A stretch of 64,000 nucleotides of DNA from Zizania palustris (GCA_019279435.1 JAAALK010000081.1:60627318-60691317); one strand, 5' to 3'; positions 1-12,202 are shown, numbered from the stretch's first letter. Numbers and translations are program-made. The notes: generated by a model not told the origin, from the letters alone.

Positions 1-823
1 GCCCAGACCCCGATTTTTTACCGTTTGCCTATGCCGTTTCATATTCTTAACCGTTATTTTGTTGCGGAATTAACGTGCCACGTAACTTCCGTTAGAAGAA
101 AGAGGCCAACGGCTATTTCTTCCAAGTCTAAAAAGGCTTTCGGACTTCTTGAGTTAGTTCTAAGATGGTTCGAATGCAATTTTCTTAGAAACTGATTCGA
201 AGTTTTGCATCTCAATGCATTTCGGAGATTAATTAAAATCTGCTAACCCTTACGCATGATTATTTTTCTTGCGCATACTGCTCTCCTAACTTTACAGATT
301 TAGTGGAGAAGCGTATTCGAGGGGCTACTGTTGGGGGAAAATATTCCATCTTCAGGGTTATCGCAACAACAGGACAAAGGTTGGTGATTAAGTCCAAGAT
401 TTCCAGCATATGACTCTGGAGATGCATTGAATCAAGTTCGAAGTATGATGACAGACTCTAATTCGAAGTATATCTTCGAACTTGGACTCTTCCGAGAGCT
501 TCTTTGCCAGCTAAGATGGAAGACTTATCTTCTTTCTCATTAGATTAGTCTTTTACCATTTTAGCCCTATTAAGGGTACCGAATAGTTTCCACTGTGTCG
601 GTTGTAATAGAGGGCTAAAAGGGTCTTTTCCTTAATATTTGGACCTATAAATACCCCCCATTTTACCCTATAAGAAGGAACGAATACAAGTTATTCAATA
701 CACACTTTCGAACTATTCTAAGTTATTATCCTTTCGGAGGCTTGGAATAGTTTCCTTCGCAAACACTTCGTTTGTTAGTTTCTAATCTTCAGAAACCTGT
801 TAGCGTAATCTTTTACGCCAACA
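1..823 (+). mobile_element. 3' end of a Tat-type Ty3/gypsy element (copy 3, runs off the left edge)
   Basis: Bases 1-328 are the reverse complement of the stretch lying between the 3' LTR and the antisense gene in the two complete Tat elements of this window (compare 15845-16170 and 50229-50555). Bases 329-823 are the LTR. The order means its polyprotein would be on the plus strand, left of the window. Position 1 falls just beside where the antisense-gene TATA box sits in the other copies, so that gene is also outside. It is inserted next to the GACCGG-rich LTR at 824. The far target-site duplication is not visible. Confidence 0.88.
329..823 (+). repeat. 3' LTR of Tat copy 3 (495 bp)
   Basis: It starts TGTTGGGGGAAAATATT and ends TTTTACGCCAACA, the exact reverse-complement ends of the 495-bp LTRs at 15350, 26446, 49734 and 60589, and it has the same length. 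The LTR TATA region (CCTATAAATACCCCCC) lies near 642-660. Confidence 0.9.
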
Positions 824-1921
824 ATGTGTTGACGTTAAAACCGACCGACCAAGCGCCAATCACACTGACGTTAGTTCGGCGATCCAAAAGCGTGTGGGCG
901 CCTAAGGGGTGGCCCACTAAACATCACATGATGCTCACATCGCATTCTGACGACCCTTGACTATGACAAGGGGGTACATGGTGGAGTCACTAGGCAATTA
1001 AACTGGACTACAAGAATACAATTCAATTAGTCAAAGTATGGAAAAAGCAATCAAACCGGCCAAGGATGGGCCGGTTAGGATGAAGTGCAGAGGGCAGTCA
1101 GACTAGCCAAAGCAAACCGGTCAGATTGGGCGTGTACTGGTGGTCAGACCGTCGATGCGAAGGGGGTGCCGATGGATCGCCTACGCACGGGCGGTTTCAC
1201 TGTCCTTCAACCGCCAGTCAGACCGGTGAGAGTTAGCCGGTCAGACCGGTAGAAAGCTGTCGAAGACTCCAGCTCACCGGTGGATGCTCTGGCGGTGAGG
1301 GCTCCATGCAGGGCTTCTTGGCCGTGTAAATGAAAGTGTAGGCTCTGCAAAAGACCAAGAAATCAGAAGCAATTCGACATAGAGACTGAATTACAAATAA
1401 AAACCGATAAAAATCCGTTGCAAGGATTAAATAGATAATTCACTAGCGAATCAACAAAAATTACCGCAATTACGATGCGATGAACGGATGGTTTTTAGTG
1501 CAAACCAACAAAGATGAATGTGCTAAGCTACTCCTAGGCCAAGGAAGGGTAAAAGTAAAAAAATAACAATTCAAGGGAATAGTAGATTAGATTGATTTGG
1601 AATTGGAGAGAGTCCTTGAATCGGCCTTACCCCTATATTTATAGGGGGTTGTCTTGTCGTCCCTGGGTTTCACTTCAACTCTACTTTGATTATGAGACGA
1701 GTCCAAGTCATTAAAAATTGATTAGAGATAAAAATACCATGAAACCACTTAAATCTACTCGCACTCGGGTTGGGCCGGTCCGACCAGACCCACATGGCCA
1801 GTCTGACCGGGCCTACATGGCCGGTTGGACCGGCCTGTGCTAGGTTTGCATATTTTCATCGTAAAATTACCAATTTTGATATTTTGACAATTTTGACCAA
1901 TAATGCCATTTTTTTGCTATC
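824..1921 (-). mobile_element. GACCGG-rich Ty3/gypsy LTR (about 1.1 kb), solo or truncated
   Basis: The reverse complement of this stretch matches the split LTR at 49323-49733 plus 61089-61920: start TGATAGCAAAAAA, repeated GGTCAGACCGG-type motifs throughout, and an end of the form CGTCAACACA. Only the LTR is present; no internal region follows on either side because Tat copy 3 abuts one end and a CACTA terminus the other. No protein is encoded. Family assignment beyond Ty3/gypsy rests on the related copy at 61981, which carries a primer-binding site and a gag-like ORF. Confidence 0.7.
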
Positions 1922-2191
1922 AACGAAGTCATCTGTGATGGGAGATAAACTTCTTTAGTGTCGGGTGGAACATACCCTATCACTATAATGGAGCTCTTTA
2001 GTGACGCGTCATGATATGACACATCACTAATGGGGTGACCTTCTTTAGTGACGGGTCCAATTACAATCCGTCACTAATAATACTGCATTACTGACGGATG
2101 TGAAACAGTCCGTCACTAAAAGTGTATTACTAACGTGCCTCTTTTACCCGTCACTAAAATTGTGTCACTAAAGATCGTTTTTGTGGTAGTG
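1922..2191. mobile_element. CACTA (En/Spm-type) transposon terminus
   Basis: Many direct and inverted short motifs of the TTTAGTGACGGGT type (cores TTTAGTGACG and CGTCACTAA) fill 1950-2175. The block ends TTTTTGTGGTAGTG at 2191, the inverse of a CACTACCACAAAAA terminus. This is the subterminal repeat pattern of grass CACTA elements. The other end is missing, so it is a truncated, non-coding remnant. Confidence 0.72.
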
Positions 2192-2225
2192 TGCTTTAAA
2201 TGTTGTAGAAGAGATTTAAGGTAAT

Positions 2226-3668
2226 GCATAACCTTCAAATTATTTTGAGGCTATTTCCAGTGTTGATAATAAGAATTGGATGACCGCAATGCAAGATGAG
2301 ATGGAGTCACTTGAAAAGAATGACACTTGGGATTTAGTAAAACTTTCTAAAGAGAAAAGGATTGTCCGTTGTAAATGGATTTTCAAAAGAAAGGAGGGTA
2401 TCACTCCTAGTGAGCCTGCAAGATACAAGGCAAGGTTGGTTGCCAAAGGTTATAGCCAGATTTTAGGTATAGATTATAGTGATGTTTTTCTCCTATTGTG
2501 AAGCATAGCTCAATTCGCACTGTGCTCAATATTGTTGCTATGAATTATTATGAACTTGAGCAATTGGATGTTAAAACTGTATTCTTACATGGAGATTTAG
2601 AAGAGGACATCTATATGGATCAATCTATAGGTTTAGTTTTTCCTGTAAAACAATCCCCTAGATAGTGGTACAAGAAATTTGATTCTTTTATGCTCTCTCA
2701 TTGTTTTAAGCAGTCAAATTATGATAGTTGTGTCTATTTTAAGCCTATTGGTAGCTCATTCATTTATCTGTTGCTCTATGTTGATGATATGTTAATTACT
2801 GCAAAAGATAAATCAAAAGTAGCTAAGTTAAAAGCATAGTTGAGTAAATAATTTGAGATGAATGACTTAGGAGCATCCAAGAAGATTCTTGGTATGGAAA
2901 TTACCAAAGAGAGAATCTGGTAAAATATTTCCCAGTCGGCGAGGTTGCATTGAAAAGGTTTTTCGTCATTTCAATATGCATGATGCAAACCAATGAGTAC
3001 TCCATTGTCTCCATATTTTAAGTTATCTTCAACTTTATGTCAAGAGTCAAATAATGACATTGATTATATGTATAGAATACAATGCTCCAGTGTAGTTGGT
3101 TCTGTTATGTATGCTATAATCTAATCTCAACTAGATTTGTCTCATGTGTTATGTATTGTTAGTAGATATATGGATAATTTTTGGTAAAGAGCATTGGAAA
3201 GCTATTCAGTGGATTTTTAGATATCTACATGGTACTTCTAATGCTTGTTTATAGTTTGGAAAATCTAGAGATGGACTTATTGGTTATGCTGATTCTAATT
3301 ATGCTAGTGATTTGGATAAAATGAAAAATCTCACAGGTTATGTTTTCACCATTGGTGGTTGGGCTGTTAGTTGGATAGTAAATTTACAAGTTATAGTGGC
3401 GTTGTCTACCATTGAACCTGAATATATGGTTATTTTATGAAGCATGTAAAGAAGCTACTTGTGTGAGAGGTTTGTATGCTGAACTTTGCGGGAGTGTTTC
3501 TTGCATCACTATTTTCTGTGATAGTTAAAGTGTTATTTGCCTCACTAAAGATCAGATGTATCATAAGAGGACAAACATATTGATGTGAAGTATCATTATA
3601 TTCGAGATGTCATTTCTCATGGTGATATTAATGTATGCAAGATCAACACTCATGATAATCCATCATAA
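2226..3668 (+). pseudogene. Decayed Ty1/copia reverse transcriptase and RNase H
   Basis: Translation recovers the copia RT start (the KWIFKRKEG...YKARLVAKGYSQ motif, about 2370-2460), a frameshift near 2488, then QLDVKTVFLHGDLEEDIYM, the catalytic YVDD at 2777-2788, and further on RNase H motifs (GLIGYADSNYASDLDK, about 3275-3320; FCD and the TKDQM region near 3520-3560). Stops and frameshifts break it many times, so it cannot make protein. Gag, protease and integrase are missing on the 5' side; a CACTA end lies immediately upstream. Wording of the RNase H region fits the Tork-type copia group, which is an inference by eye. Confidence 0.85.
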
Positions 3669-3831
3669 GTGATGACCAAGACAGTTCTAACGACTAAGTT
3701 TGAGCTTTCTTGGTTGGTGTTACAGTTTAAATCCTAGTGACTTTTTGGTGTCGGTAATATTTATTATTGAAAGGAGTTCATTGATGATTATTTCATTTAA
3801 TACAAGAGATAATTCATCTCAAGGTGGAGTT

Positions 3832-4055
3832 TGTTATATTCTGGTCTGAATCCGATGTGGGCCCACCTAGATTAAGCCCATTGAGGTTAGGGACTCCTAG
3901 TCCCATTTAGTCCACCCTATAAATATCTCTTGTATGTCGTAGAGGGAATTGACCCTATCATTGTGATCCCCTACATTTTTGTAATCGTCTCCTCGCTATA
4001 GTGAAGATTGTCGATTGGCGCTTGTGGTTTTTTCCTACAAGAGTTTTCCACTACA
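3832..4055 (+). repeat. LTR fragment of the decayed copia element
   Basis: It follows a polypurine-like tract (CTCAAGGTGGAG) directly after the RNase H remnant, and starts TGTTATATTCTGG. It contains CCTATAAATATC as a likely LTR TATA box near 3918. The sequence breaks off into AT-rich DNA at about 4055; that right boundary is approximate and no terminal CA pair was fixed. Confidence 0.6.
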
Positions 4056-4334
4056 TAAATTACATTATAATATAAATGTAAATAAAAATCAATAATAAAC
4101 ATGACATTATCACATTACAACCTATAGTTTGAAATGATGAAATCACTTAACATAACTAAAAATAATATTATCATGAGAAAGGAATGTAGACTCTATATAA
4201 TTTTTAGTAATCGGGTAAACCCACGGGTTTAAATCGAAACCCCTGGCCGAACCAAAAATAAACGGGTACCCGACTCCGCGATTCAACGGGCACAAAATTA
4301 AACTTAAACTCATGCCCGTTGGGTCGGTACCCAC
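4056..4334. other. AT-rich spacer with GGGTACCC-like motifs, no gene
   Basis: No coding signal was seen. From 4205 to 4334 short CGGGTA/ACCCGT motifs recur in both orientations. The same motif type resumes at 11985 (CCCACGGGTAAAACTGACCC) beyond the SIRE-type insertion, so the two pieces were contiguous before the insertion. Confidence 0.5.
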
Positions 4335-6079
4335 TGAGAAACCATGTTGAAGAATAAGGTTTTGATATTCCAGATGTGATGAGTGATGGTCAACGAAAGT
4401 TAAAGGAAGGGAGAGATGAAGACATGCTGAGTCTGAGGCGCATGTGACTCAGGTACACGGGTAGTGAGCGACGGCCGGGCAGAGGAGCCGCGGAGTTGGG
4501 CTGGCCCAATCCGGGTACATGGCTAGGAGCGGCAGATGATCCACTAGTCTGTTGACTGGGTTTGACTCAGGTATACGGACGGCAAGCGATTGTCGGGCTG
4601 AGGAAGCTGCGGGGTCGGGTCGGTCCAATCCGGGTACCCGGTGCAAAGACGATGGACGCTTTGTCAGTTTGGGCGCAAAACTGACAACCTATGATTAATT
4701 CGTTTTTAGGATATTAATATTTAGTTTTTAAGTTTAGAATATTTTTATTTGAGTCAGGTAATTTTTCTAAGAATATTTTAGTAATTTTCGGAATTTATTT
4801 TAAAGTCAGTTTAATTTACCCTAGGGGTAAATTAGTCTTTTCATGTATTAGGATTCGCCTATAAATAGGCCCCTATCCCCTTGGGGATAGATGACTATTT
4901 TTTAGTAGATCAATCTACAGTCCAGCTTTTGGTTTTCGCCACAAAAGTTCCTTCTTCGGCAAAATTTCTCCACGGCTTTTGGTCTTCTCAGCGGCACATT
5001 TTTCTCCCGCCGGGCGACATCTCTGGCGCAAGAGCCTAGCACGGCTTCCTGTAGCCACATGTGCGGGCCCCACAGGGTACTGCTCACGGTGAATTTTATT
5101 TCGAAATCAATTGCAGCCTGGCCATCGGTTCGTCGTTCTGCGACAACGCTTCAAGCGGCGGCTCAGCAGGCCATCAGGCGGCAAAAGTCACCGGTGGGCC
5201 CCACCGGCTGGGCACGGCGCTTTGCAAGCAGCCGGTTTATTTGTCACAGGTGCAGGGCACAAAGGAGGCGGGCCCCACAGCTATAGCACGCCGGCCGACA
5301 TTTTTTTCTCCATTGGATTGCCGCTCCTTTTTGTTGTGCGCGCACGTTGCTCAAGATTGTTGGCGAAGCAGCCGGTCTGTAGGCGCATAGGCTAACTTAG
5401 CCTCTAGAGCCCGCCGGCCACAAGCCCTGCCGCATGTGGGCCCCACGGGAGGAGTTCTTTTTTCACAGGAAGCCATGGCGCATGGAGAAGTAAACGGCGA
5501 GATACAAGTCAGTTATTTTATCTCTTAATTTTTAGTTAAACTAAATCTAGTAGTTATTTGTTCTTAATTAAAAATTAATCTCGTCATTAAATTTTAATAT
5601 GCCTATTAGTTATCTCGTATTATTTATTTAAATAGATCTATTTAATTTGCTCATATAAAAGAAAAGAAAAGAAAAATTTATTAGTCGTAATAATTTTTCT
5701 TTCTCTCGCGTGAAATATTTTTTTTGGTTATTTATGAATTAATTTTTGGGTGATCCATATTTTATTCAGTTAATTAGTATTTTATTTTTAGACTGCAATC
5801 TGAATAATTTATTAGGATATTTAGTCTTTTGTATTACGTCATTAAATATTTCTAGTACTCATTTTATATACTGCTGTGATTCTTTTTAGTTTATCTCTAA
5901 TATCATTTTAATTAGGACACCGTTCATTTTTAGGCTAGACAGCTATAGTACTAGTAATTTATTTTACTAATTTTGTTTGTCCGGTTGTGTTGGTTGGGTG
6001 TTGGGATTTCGATATAGTTTAGCAAGAAATTTTTAGGCGCCCATTCAACCCACCTCTGGTCGCTACTTTCGGTCCTACA
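4335..6079 (+). repeat. 5' LTR of the gag-only SIRE-type element (1,745 bp)
   Basis: Ends are TGAGAAACC and GGTCCTACA. A TATAAATA box at 4860-4867 is followed by the GC-rich transcribed part. The GTCAGTTTGGGCGCAAAACT block near 4663 and the GTGATGAGTGAT start motif recur in the LTRs at 10224, 31435 and 62570. Confidence 0.92.
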
Positions 6080-6081
6080 AG

Positions 6082-6093
6082 TGGTATTAGAGT
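6082..6093 (+). promoter_or_regulatory. Primer-binding site, methionine-initiator tRNA type, decayed
   Basis: TGGTATTAGAGT lies 2 bases after the LTR end. The usual copia site is TGGTATCAGAGC, as found intact in the SIRE copies at 31421 and 39513. Both differences are C to T. Confidence 0.8.
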
Positions 6094-6144
6094 GAGGTTA
6101 GGTTTTTCTAATATCTTAACTGATTCTAAACCTAGGTAGTGACC

Positions 6145-8842
6145 ATGACGTCTTCTGGCAAAATTCCGTCCCTAGAAGCTTTTGGCTACACTTATTGGAA
6201 GACTCGCATGCGAGCATACCTTATGAGCCAGAGCTCAGACATATGGGAGATTTGTGTTCATCCTAGTTTCACCATAACGACTTTTTCTATGGATACTTCT
6301 ACTGATGTAATTACCCAGCATCAAAATAATAGTAAGGCGGTGAACATTTTATTTTCTGGTCTAGGTTCTAATGAGTTTGAGCGTGTTAGCCATCTCACCA
6401 CTGCTAGAGAGATCTGGGCTACCCTCCAGGCACATCATGAGGGGACAGCTCAGGTCAAGGCTAGACTATATCAGACCTATCGGCGTGAGTATGAAAATTT
6501 CTCATAGAAGCCAGGTGAGACGGTTGAGGCTTTGTTTGGTCATTTTCAATCTATCATTAACAAGCTTCGCGTTAACAAGGCCGAGCGTAATCAGCTAGTC
6601 TCGGATCATGAGCAGGCGCTTAAGGTACTCCATACCTTGGACCCTAAGATCTGGGAGATCAAGGTCTCTTCTATTGTTGAGAGCGCGTCTTATGATACCT
6701 TGACCGTTGCAGAGCTTTTTAGTAACTCAAGGCTCCAAGACTCTAGCACTTGCAACACCGTCTGCTGATCCTAATGCCATGAGTTGTACTGCTTTTTCCT
6801 TGATGTCTATCTTTGAGGAACAACTTGATACTCTAGGAGATGATGATTTGTGCTTGTTTAACAACCGGGTGCGACGTGTCTATGATAAGAGAATGTTTAA
6901 GAGACACGGCACAAAATCCGGATGCTTTGAGTGTGGTGACCCAGGTCATTTCATCGCCGACTGCCCCAAGCAGAAGAATTACAAGAAGGGAACCGGCGGC
7001 AACTCCTACAACTCTGGCAAGTATGACAACTCTACAAAGGGCAAGCCCAAGACAAGATTTTTTCGAAAGGCTCTGAAGGATTACAAGCGTGAGAACAAGA
7101 AGCGACACAAGACCTTTTTCGCCGAGATGGAGAAAAGATACTCCAAGAGATCCTCCTCTTCCTCCTCGTCTTCAAGTTCAAGTGATGAAGAGATCATGAA
7201 CAGGAAGAGGAAGGACAGGGACAATCCGGCGGGCCTCTACTTCATGGGCTTTGCAGACAAGCCGAAGAGTCGCTCACGTCACAGCCGAAGATCCCACAAG
7301 AGCTTTTGCTCAATGGCTCTTGGGGAGAAGAAAGAGAAGGACTCCTCCGATGACTCCAACGACGACGACGATGAGAAGGCATCTTCCTATGAACAAAAAG
7401 TTGTTAATTTACTAGAATAGAATAGTCAGGAGTTGAAGTATAGGGAGAAACTGCTTAGAGGGGCTAAGAAGAGGATTGATGAGCTTGAGAGTGAGCTTGC
7501 CATGGCAAATGGCAAGATTGAGAGTCTGTCTTCTTCCCCTTGCTTGGGTGATAGTGGTGACTGCCCTAACTGTGAGGTGTTGTTGTGTGACCTAACGACT
7601 CTTAAGTCCAGGTACACAGAGAGAGTAGATGAGAGAGACGCATTGGCCACTGAGCTTGAGAGCGCTCAGTAGGAGCTAAAAGATGCTCATGCCATTGTCA
7701 TCGCACCTTGTGTAGACTGCCCATTCCATTTAGCTAGTATAGCCGAGCTGAGAGCCAAGAGTGATGAGCAGTTGAGTGAGTTAGTTGGAGTGAGAGGTGA
7801 GTTGGAGCAGAGTAAGCTAGAGCTTGAGACACTGTCAGTTTCACCCACTGTCTGTGAGAACTGCTTGTCTCTTAAACTGGAGTTGATTAAGCTGAAAGCC
7901 AAGAAGTCTGTCCAAATAGATAGAGAGTGTGAGACCTGCTTGACTTAGGTGGAGGTTCTAGCTTCCTTGAGAGAGGAGCTAGCTAATGCCCAGAATGAAA
8001 ACTTCTACCTCCATTCTATCCTGAGTTGGATCAGTGCTAGAGAGCCACATCTCGGCATGATGATCTAGCAGTTTAAGAGGCAAGATGGGTTTGGGGTAGG
8101 CTACACCTACACCAAGGATGATTTTGAGAGTGCTATTAGCCGAGCAGTGGAGTGGAGTAAGATGACTCCTGAACAGAGATATCCCAAGAATCACTCCACT
8201 GAGTCCTTTAAAGATAGTCAGCCCAAGGATGGAGTGTTCCAAGAACAACCTAAAGCTCCACCTAAGCAAATTTGGGTCCCAAAGCATAAAACTCTCCATA
8301 CTTCTCTTGACTCTTTACCTGGACCCTCTCACACCAAAGATGCTACACCAAACACCACCAAGCCTAAGATTCCCAAGCCTCAACCACATACCAAGAAGCC
8401 TATATATCACTTTGAGTTTTGTTAGAGAGACGGACATCTTGAGGAGTTTTGCTTCAGGAGGAAGCGGGTTGAGCGAGCAGAGAGAGCTCGAAGTGGGCAG
8501 GAGCAACTCTACCAGCAGGGTCGTAGATAGAGGGTTCCTCGACGTAGAGAGAGGCTAGAGGCCAGGCCACGTCGTGTAGGTGGTGGTAGAGGAGACAGTT
8601 TTTATGATCGTGCTCCGGAGGGTGGTTTTCATTCCGGCAGAGTTCCAGTTCATTATGGATACGACTTTGGACCTCGTGGCCATGATTTTAGGAAGAACAA
8701 AGGACCGCACTTTGATCCGCATTTTGGTCCAGATTCATATGATTCCTTCTGCTTTCCTACATACGAGCAGATGGCTCGACACTGGTTTAACACCTTTGCC
8801 AAACCTGGCGTTGGACCGTTTGTTCCCACTCGTGATTATTGA
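6145..8842 (+). pseudogene. SIRE-type gag (only gene of the element), broken
   Basis: Gag would form the particle that packages the element RNA. The ATG at 6145 starts a copia gag region (YWKTRMRAYLMSQ near the N-terminus; REIWATLQAHHEGTAQVK). After it come a CCHC knuckle CFECGDPGHFIADC (about 6922-6963), a lysine-rich and serine/acidic stretch, a long coiled coil with CxxC pairs (7560-8000), a proline/lysine-rich segment and a second CCHC-like site (about 8410-8450). It ends at TGA 8840-8842, where the related gag at 39462 also ends just before protease. Damage: TAG at 6505, a deletion and frame change near 6722, then TAG at 7418, 7670, 7946, 8067, 8422 and 8527. In the second knuckle the first cysteine is Phe and the glutamine is a stop. 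Confidence 0.88.
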
Positions 8843-10223
8843 TCTTGATTTGGGAGTTGTGTATCCTTTTTGGGATACTTTGAGTCAGTTTTTTACTTTC
8901 TTCTTTATTTTTATTGAGTCTTTTTTTGTGCGTTCATATCATGCATATTCATCAATCACATTTTGAGCTTGCTTCTGTTATATGATTAATCTGCTTTACT
9001 TACTCTAGCTAGTATATGCTTTTGATTACTTGTCGATGATCATGTTCTCTTTCAGTACACTTGATATATCTGATATTTGTCATATGCATGGTTTTTATGT
9101 TTTAAAATTTAAAAATGATCACCACTGCTTCTAGTAACTAGCATTGTAGGCTGAATGTTTTTGCTATCCTTTACATGCCTTGTAGCTAGATCCTTACTTA
9201 GATGCAGAGATGCAACTTGGACATTTATATGCTTTAAAATGCAAAATGTGCTATAAAAATGATAAAAATTCAGAAAAATGAAAAATTTACGCATTTTTAT
9301 GATTATTAGAAAAGATCCAGGTGGGTTTGCTTTGTCGCATTGCATTGTTCTGGACTGCTTACTATAGCACTTTGGTATGAACTAGGACGGTGTAATGTAT
9401 GCCAAGACCAATGTCTTAAGCTTCTGATGGTTCAGTTCTGGCCTAGGCTTGACTTGGTCGGTTAGCATAAGGTTTGACACGCAAATAACCCCTGGCAGAA
9501 ATGAAAAAATAAAAAGGAAAAAGAATCAGTCTGAAAAATTTAAAAAGATGACAAGTTTGCTGAAGCACTTTGTTTTGGACAATGCTTATCTTTGTAGATA
9601 TCAGTTAGCTTTTGCATCTCATGCTTTACTTTGCTTGTCAACTAGAAAATGTGGTGATGCTTTTGTTTGCAAAAATCGAAAAATGTGTGCTAATGACTCT
9701 TTAGATATCATCTGTTGCACTGATCATATCATGTATCTTAGACAATATATCTTTTGCTATACCTGTTAGATGGTGTAATTGCAGTTAATCATATCTAAGA
9801 AGCATGCCTTTCACACTCCACCTGCACCCCATCTGCATTCATGACATATTTTGAGGGGGAGCTGCATTTTAGGGGGAGTTTGTGTTTATGTCTCTTTAAA
9901 GTGCATTTAGTCTCACTAGATGAGTCCAATTGTCAACAAGGGGGAGAAATTTTTGATATATTTTTGGCTTTCTCTGGGATTTATTTCAGGGGAGTTTATT
10001 CTTGTTGGTAATTCTGAGATTTGCACTTGTTTTGGAGGTTTTATTTTTGGTTAATCATATTGACCATTTTTCTTGCTTCTGTTTGGCTTTTGGTCATTAG
10101 GGTTAAACTTTTATTTTCTCTCTTCTATTTTCTTTTGTCTTTGTTTTCTTGTTTCCACATGTTTTGCAGGTTCTGGAGATGAGCTGAAAAAGATGTTGAC
10201 AATGCACTCATCAAGGGGGAGAT
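8843..10223 (+). other. Non-coding 3' region of the gag-only element, with polypurine tract
   Basis: About 1.4 kb, T- and A-rich, without an open frame that resembles any pol domain. A stretch near 9310-9365 (AAAAGATCCAGGTGGGTTTG) is shared with the 3' tail of the SIRE element at 33428-33480, read on the minus strand. A polypurine tract CAAGGGGGAGAT (10212-10223) sits immediately before the right LTR, where plus-strand DNA synthesis would be primed. Confidence 0.75.
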
Positions 10224-11979
10224 TGAGAAACCATGTTAAAGAATATGGTTTTGATATTCCAGATGTGATGAGTGATTGTCAACGGAAGTCAAAGGAAGGG
10301 AGAGATGAAGACCTGCCGAGTCTGAGGCGCATGTGACTAAGGTACACGGGTAGTGAGCGACGGCCAGGCAAAGGAGCCGCGGAATCGGGCTGGCCTAATC
10401 CGGGTACATGGTTAGGAGCGGCAGATGATCCACTTGTCTGTTGACTAGGTTTGACTCAGGTATACGGACGGCGAGCGATTGCCGGCTGAGGAAGCTACGG
10501 GGTCGGGTCGGTCCAATCCGGGTACCCGGTGCGAAGACGGTGGACACTTTGTCAGTTTGGGCGCAAAACTGACAACCTATGATTAATTTGTTTTTAGGAT
10601 ATTAATATTTAGTTTTTAAGTTTAGAATATTTTTATTTGAGTCAGGTAATTTTTCTAAGAATATTTTTAGTAATTTTTGGAATTTATTTTAGAGTCAGTT
10701 TAATTTACCCTATGGGTAAATTAGTCTTTTCATGTGTTAGGATTATCCTATAAATAGGCCCCTATCCCCTTGGGGATAGATGACTGTTTTTTAGTAGATC
10801 AATCTATAGTCCAGCTTTTGGTTTTCGCCACAAAAGTTCCTTCTTCGGCGAAATTTCTCCAAGGCTTTTGGTCTTCTCTGCGGCACATTTTTCTCCCACC
10901 GGGCGACTTCTCTGGCACAAGAGCCTAGCACGTCTTCCTGTAGCCACAGGTGCGGGCCCCACAGGGTACTGCTCACGGTGAATTTTCTTTGGAAATCAAT
11001 TGCAGCCTGGCCATCGGTTCGTCGTTCTGCGACAACGCTTCAAGCGGCGGCTCGGCAGGCCATCAGGCGGCAAAAGTCACCGGCAAGCCCCACCGGCTGG
11101 GCACGGCGCTTTGCAAGCGGTCGATTAATTTGTCACAGGTGCAGACCGCACGGCTGCAGGGCACAAAGGAGGCGGGCCCCATAGCTATAGCACGCCGGCC
11201 GACATTTTTTTCTCCATTGGATTGCCGCTCCTTTTTGCTGTGCGCGCACGTTGCTCAAGATTGCTGGCAAAGCAGCCGGTCTGTAGGCGCGTAGGCTAGC
11301 TTAGCCTCTAGAGTCCGCCGGCCACAAGCCCTGCCGCATGTGGGCCCCACAGGAGGAGTTCTTTTTCACGGGAAGCCATGACACATGGAGAAGTAAACGG
11401 CGAGATACAAGTCAGTTATTTTATCTCTTAATTTTTAGTTAAACTAAATCTAGTAGTTATCTGTTCTTAATTAAAAATTAATCTCGTCGTTAAATTTTAA
11501 TATGCCTATTAGTTATCTCGTATTATTTATTTAAATAGATCTGTTTAATTTGCTCATATAAAAGAAAAGAAAAGAAAATTTTATTAGTCGTAATAATTTT
11601 TCTTTCTCTCGCGTGAAATTTTTTTGGTTATTTATGAATTAATTTTTGGGTGATCCATATTTTATTCAGTTAATTAGTATTTTATTTTTAGACTGCAATC
11701 TGAATAATTTATTAGAATATTTAGTGTTTTGTATTACGTCATTAAATATTTCTAGTACCCATTTTATATACTGCTGTGATTCTTTTTAGTTTATCTCGAA
11801 TATCATTTTAATTAGGACACCGGTCATTTTTAGGCTAGACAGCAATAGTACTAGTAATTTATTTTACTAATTTTGTTTGTCCGATTGTGTTGGTTGGGTG
11901 TTGGGATTTCGATATAGTTTAGCAAGAAATTTTTAGGCGCCCATTCACCCCCCTTCTGGTCGCTACTTTCGGTCCTACA
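10224..11979 (+). repeat. 3' LTR of the gag-only SIRE-type element (1,756 bp)
   Basis: It has the same ends and layout as the 4335-6079 copy, with TATAAATA at 10749-10756. Differences from the left LTR are scattered substitutions and small indels, for example an extra piece near 11145-11160, so the insertion is not very recent. Confidence 0.92.
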
Positions 11980-11984
11980 CCCAC

Positions 11985-12202
11985 ACCCACGGGTAAAACT
12001 GACCCTATCAACCTTCACGTTCTCTAAAGTCATGTTTCAAGGAGCTTCTAGAAGCTACAGATACTTCTAGAATCTTCAACTTCTAAAACAATCTAGATTT
12101 TTTCAAAAATTATAAAACTTAGTAGCTACAAAATTTAGAAATAAATTAAGGACTTATTTGGAGTGCTTCAATTTTTTTGAAGCAACCGGTGAGTATCTAG
12201 TT
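11985..12202. other. AT-rich spacer, no gene seen
   Basis: This continues the pre-insertion sequence left of 4335. It holds CTTCTAGAAG-type short palindromes near 12040-12075 but no coding or RNA signal. Confidence 0.45.

Larger units (their letters stand above)
4335..11979 (+). mobile_element. Complete gag-only SIRE/Maximus-type Ty1/copia element
   Basis: Two long LTRs (4335-6079 and 10224-11979), both TGAGAAACC...GGTCCTACA, flank a 4.1-kb interior. A perfect 5-bp duplication CCCAC lies at 4330-4334 and 11980-11984. A methionine-initiator-tRNA-like primer site follows the left LTR and a polypurine tract precedes the right LTR. The interior codes for a gag-like protein with two CCHC knuckles and nothing else: no protease, integrase, RT or RNase H was found in any frame. 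The gag and the 3' untranslated tail resemble those of the autonomous-type element at 33428-41591, which makes this a non-autonomous relative needing enzymes in trans. The gag is now broken by several stops. Confidence 0.92.

Noticed and set aside
5059..5395. Frames of about 90-115 codons at 5059-5395 and again at 10950-11294
   Set aside because: These lie at matching places in the two LTRs of one element, so their similarity is by descent from a single template and gives no evidence of coding selection.
9109..9345. 78-codon minus-strand frame in the gag-only element tail
   Set aside because: AT-rich, no domain, not kept in the matching tail at 33428-33859.
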